From Desulfobacteraceae bacterium (lineage in GTDB: Bacteria > Desulfobacterota > DSM-4660 > Desulfatiglandales > Desulfatiglandaceae): a stretch of DNA of 7,067 nt. The stretch covers positions 1 through 7,067 of the forward strand of contig DQZA01000059.1 of assembly GCA_011042035.1 (NCBI GenBank), written 5' to 3'. The notes beneath the pieces are model-generated. The model was not told where the DNA came from and did no database searches. It saw nothing but the letters and a program-made list of their open reading frames with translations. Position 1 is the stretch's first letter, and each line of letters starts with the position of its first letter. Made by a program: the position numbers and the translations under genes. This document shows positions 6,055 through 7,067 of this stretch, piece by piece.

Positions 6055-6923
6055 TATAACCCTGGCCTATTTTTCCTTAACGTAATTTTCCCTTCGCTGG
6101 TTCCCAAATCCCTCGCTACCACACCGCATTTGACCTGCAACAGGAAAAAAAGATCTTCCTTTTTGCAGCCCTCTAAGGCCTCATAATTTCCCTGCCCCTT
6201 GGCAATGACCACATCAGCCGTCTCAAAATTTTCCATAAAATCCTGTGAGCAGCCGGATAGAATTGCCCCAGGGGCATCAGATCCTGTAGTGATAACATTT
6301 CCAAGTCTATCTATTCCTGTTTTAATGGCGTCTTCTACATTGGCGTCATTTAAAATAGGGGCGCCTCGGACAGCAACCGTTATATCAATAGGCATTTCCC
6401 TCTTTAGGATGGACAGGAGAATTTTATCCCCCACGATCTCCCCTGCATTATCTGCCACGTAAAGGAGATTGCGCGCCTTCGTGAGGCAATCTAGCAACTG
6501 CCTTTCTTCGAAATGATCAAGATTGGGATTACGAAGTTGATGAATCAGTTCTTCTGGAGTTTTCCAGGTGCGGGTAGGGCCCATATCAATTGCATTGCAT
6601 GCCCCTGCCAGTTTTAGCGCGGCTACCAATGGTCTGGGTGCCTCCTCGACCTCCTTCTTAAGGCTCTCTTCTATGGAGAGCATCAACCGGTTTTGCTCCT
6701 CCTTGATTTCTTTATAAGGGTCAGCGCCACCGGTCATTTCCCTTATGCGCCTATGGATGATCTGGGCAAGCTCAGGAGGTGTTGCTTCTGGTTGCATCTC
6801 CTGAAGAACCTTCATAATTCCATTTAAAACCCTCTTTTGCTGAGACTCGCTAAGCCCAGCAATCCGGCCTGCATCCAGGCCGTGCCTAAGAAAGCAAGGG
6901 TAGCAATCCAGGTATGTTTTCAT
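6054..6923 (-). CDS. DUF89/ARMT1-like metal-dependent phosphatase homologue
   Basis: This 289-residue protein belongs to the DUF89 family, whose characterised members are metal-dependent phosphatases thought to remove damaged sugar phosphates or phosphometabolites. Visible marks are the N-terminal C7-Y-P-C10 pair (CxxC) of the prokaryotic subgroup, ADNAGE at 157-162, LNDA at 191-194, and AKGQGNYE at 241-248 near the C-terminal metal site, followed by K265-C266. The length matches the archaeal and bacterial short forms. The middle is largely helical. The ATG at 6923 follows a GAGAGG site about ten bases upstream. It precedes the ORP block by 155 bases, with operator-like repeats between, so it may be a separate transcription unit or the first gene of a longer one. 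The true substrate is unknown, and its link to the metal-cluster genes rests only on position. Confidence 0.88.
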   Translation of the reverse strand: MKTYLDCYPCFLRHGLDAGRIAGLSESQQKRVLNGIMKVLQEMQPEATPPELAQIIHRRIREMTGGADPYKEIKEEQNRLMLSIEESLKKEVEEAPRPLVAALKLAGACNAIDMGPTRTWKTPEELIHQLRNPNLDHFEERQLLDCLTKARNLLYVADNAGEIVGDKILLSILKREMPIDITVAVRGAPILNDANVEDAIKTGIDRLGNVITTGSDAPGAILSGCSQDFMENFETADVVIAKGQGNYEALEGCKKEDLFFLLQVKCGVVARDLGTSEGKITLRKNRPGL

Positions 6924-6937
6924 AGAATCCGTTCCTC

Positions 6938-7042
6938 TCAGTCAATTGTCCCGCCTACAGGATCCTCCCGCATGGCAAGGAGGCGTCTCACATCTTTCCT
7001 CTCGTCCACAACACGTTTTTCCTGGACTTCTACTGGAGGCAT
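6938..7042 (-). CDS. Possible 34-residue small protein (uncertain)
   Basis: An ATG at 7042 opens a 34-codon frame ending in TGA 14 bases before the DUF89 start. The predicted peptide is highly charged (MPPVEVQEKRVVDERKD at its start, then RRLLAMRED), plausible for a short helix, and it lies directly after an in-frame TAA (7045-7043) that could end an upstream gene. No Shine-Dalgarno precedes it, so it would need translational coupling. All three minus-strand frames are open at the window edge: another frame runs from 7067 to 6942 and a third ends at a TAG near 7034, so the edge does not tell which frame is coding. I do not recognise the peptide. Alternatives are plain untranslated spacer, or the tail of an upstream gene after a frameshift. 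Confidence 0.3.
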   Translation of the reverse strand: MPPVEVQEKRVVDERKDVRRLLAMREDPVGGTID

Positions 7043-7067
7043 TTAAAACGAAAGCAGCTGGCGACAT

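Noticed and set aside
6037..6060. Possible sigma54 (-24/-12) promoter before the ORP block, expected from the Desulfovibrio orp operons.
   Set aside because: A minus-strand GG is followed by GC after nine bases rather than ten, and the flanking TGGCAC and TTGCA consensus is poor. The GC falls inside the operator-like repeat, which explains it better.
6942..7067. Cys-rich 41-codon minus-strand frame starting at the last base of the window.
   Set aside because: Its ATG coincides with the window edge, so the true start is unknown; composition is unlike its neighbours and no zinc or ferredoxin spacing is evident.

Overview
The window shows a single-strand gene cluster: every gene I can support lies on the minus strand, so transcription runs from high to low coordinates. 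The content is typical of strictly anaerobic bacteria, most likely a sulfate- or sulfur-metabolising member of Desulfobacterota. The reasons are an Mrp/NBP35 ATPase fused to an orange-protein (ORP, NifX/NafY-like) domain, two MinD-like ATPases with inserted ferredoxin domains, further ORP-type domains, and a DsrE-family protein. No nitrogenase gene is present, so the NifX-like domains here are better read as ORP-type metal-cluster proteins than as nitrogenase cofactor carriers. The taxon is an inference; there is no rRNA or tRNA to fix it.

Layout in transcription order. At 7067-6938 there is the edge of an unseen gene and a doubtful 34-residue reading frame. A DUF89/ARMT1-like metal-dependent phosphatase homologue follows (6923-6054). 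A 155-base gap (6053-5899) contains a striking pair of near-palindromic sites that together form a perfect 14-bp inverted repeat; this is the best candidate control region. The core block then reads: a double-ORP-domain protein with a Met/Gly-rich linker (5898-4906), a 130-residue single NifX-like domain protein (4834-4442), Mrp-ORP (4415-3168), a 68-residue Gly-rich zinc-ribbon protein (3117-2911), a NifU/IscU-like scaffold (2886-2446) and two P-loop/ferredoxin ATPases (2406-1564 and 1557-694). Two smaller genes close the window: a TIGR04076-family protein (593-312) and the first 74 codons of a DsrE-family protein (224 to beyond position 1).

How they may work together. The NifU-like protein and the Mrp domain are classes known to build or carry Fe-S clusters. 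ORP domains in Desulfovibrio bind a mixed Mo-Cu sulfide cluster, and there the orp genes also sit with Mrp-ORP and paired MinD-ferredoxin ATPases. I infer that this cluster encodes an ORP-like complex that assembles or senses a metal-sulfur cofactor, with extra parts: a tandem ORP protein, a Met-rich linker and a zinc ribbon. The ORP domains of Mrp-ORP and of the tandem protein align without gaps over 108 residues at about 55% identity and end in the same NVCDH tail, so they are recent relatives and may be alternative partners or share a ligand.

No mobile elements, CRISPR arrays, tRNA or rRNA genes were seen. No gap between genes exceeds about 155 bases.
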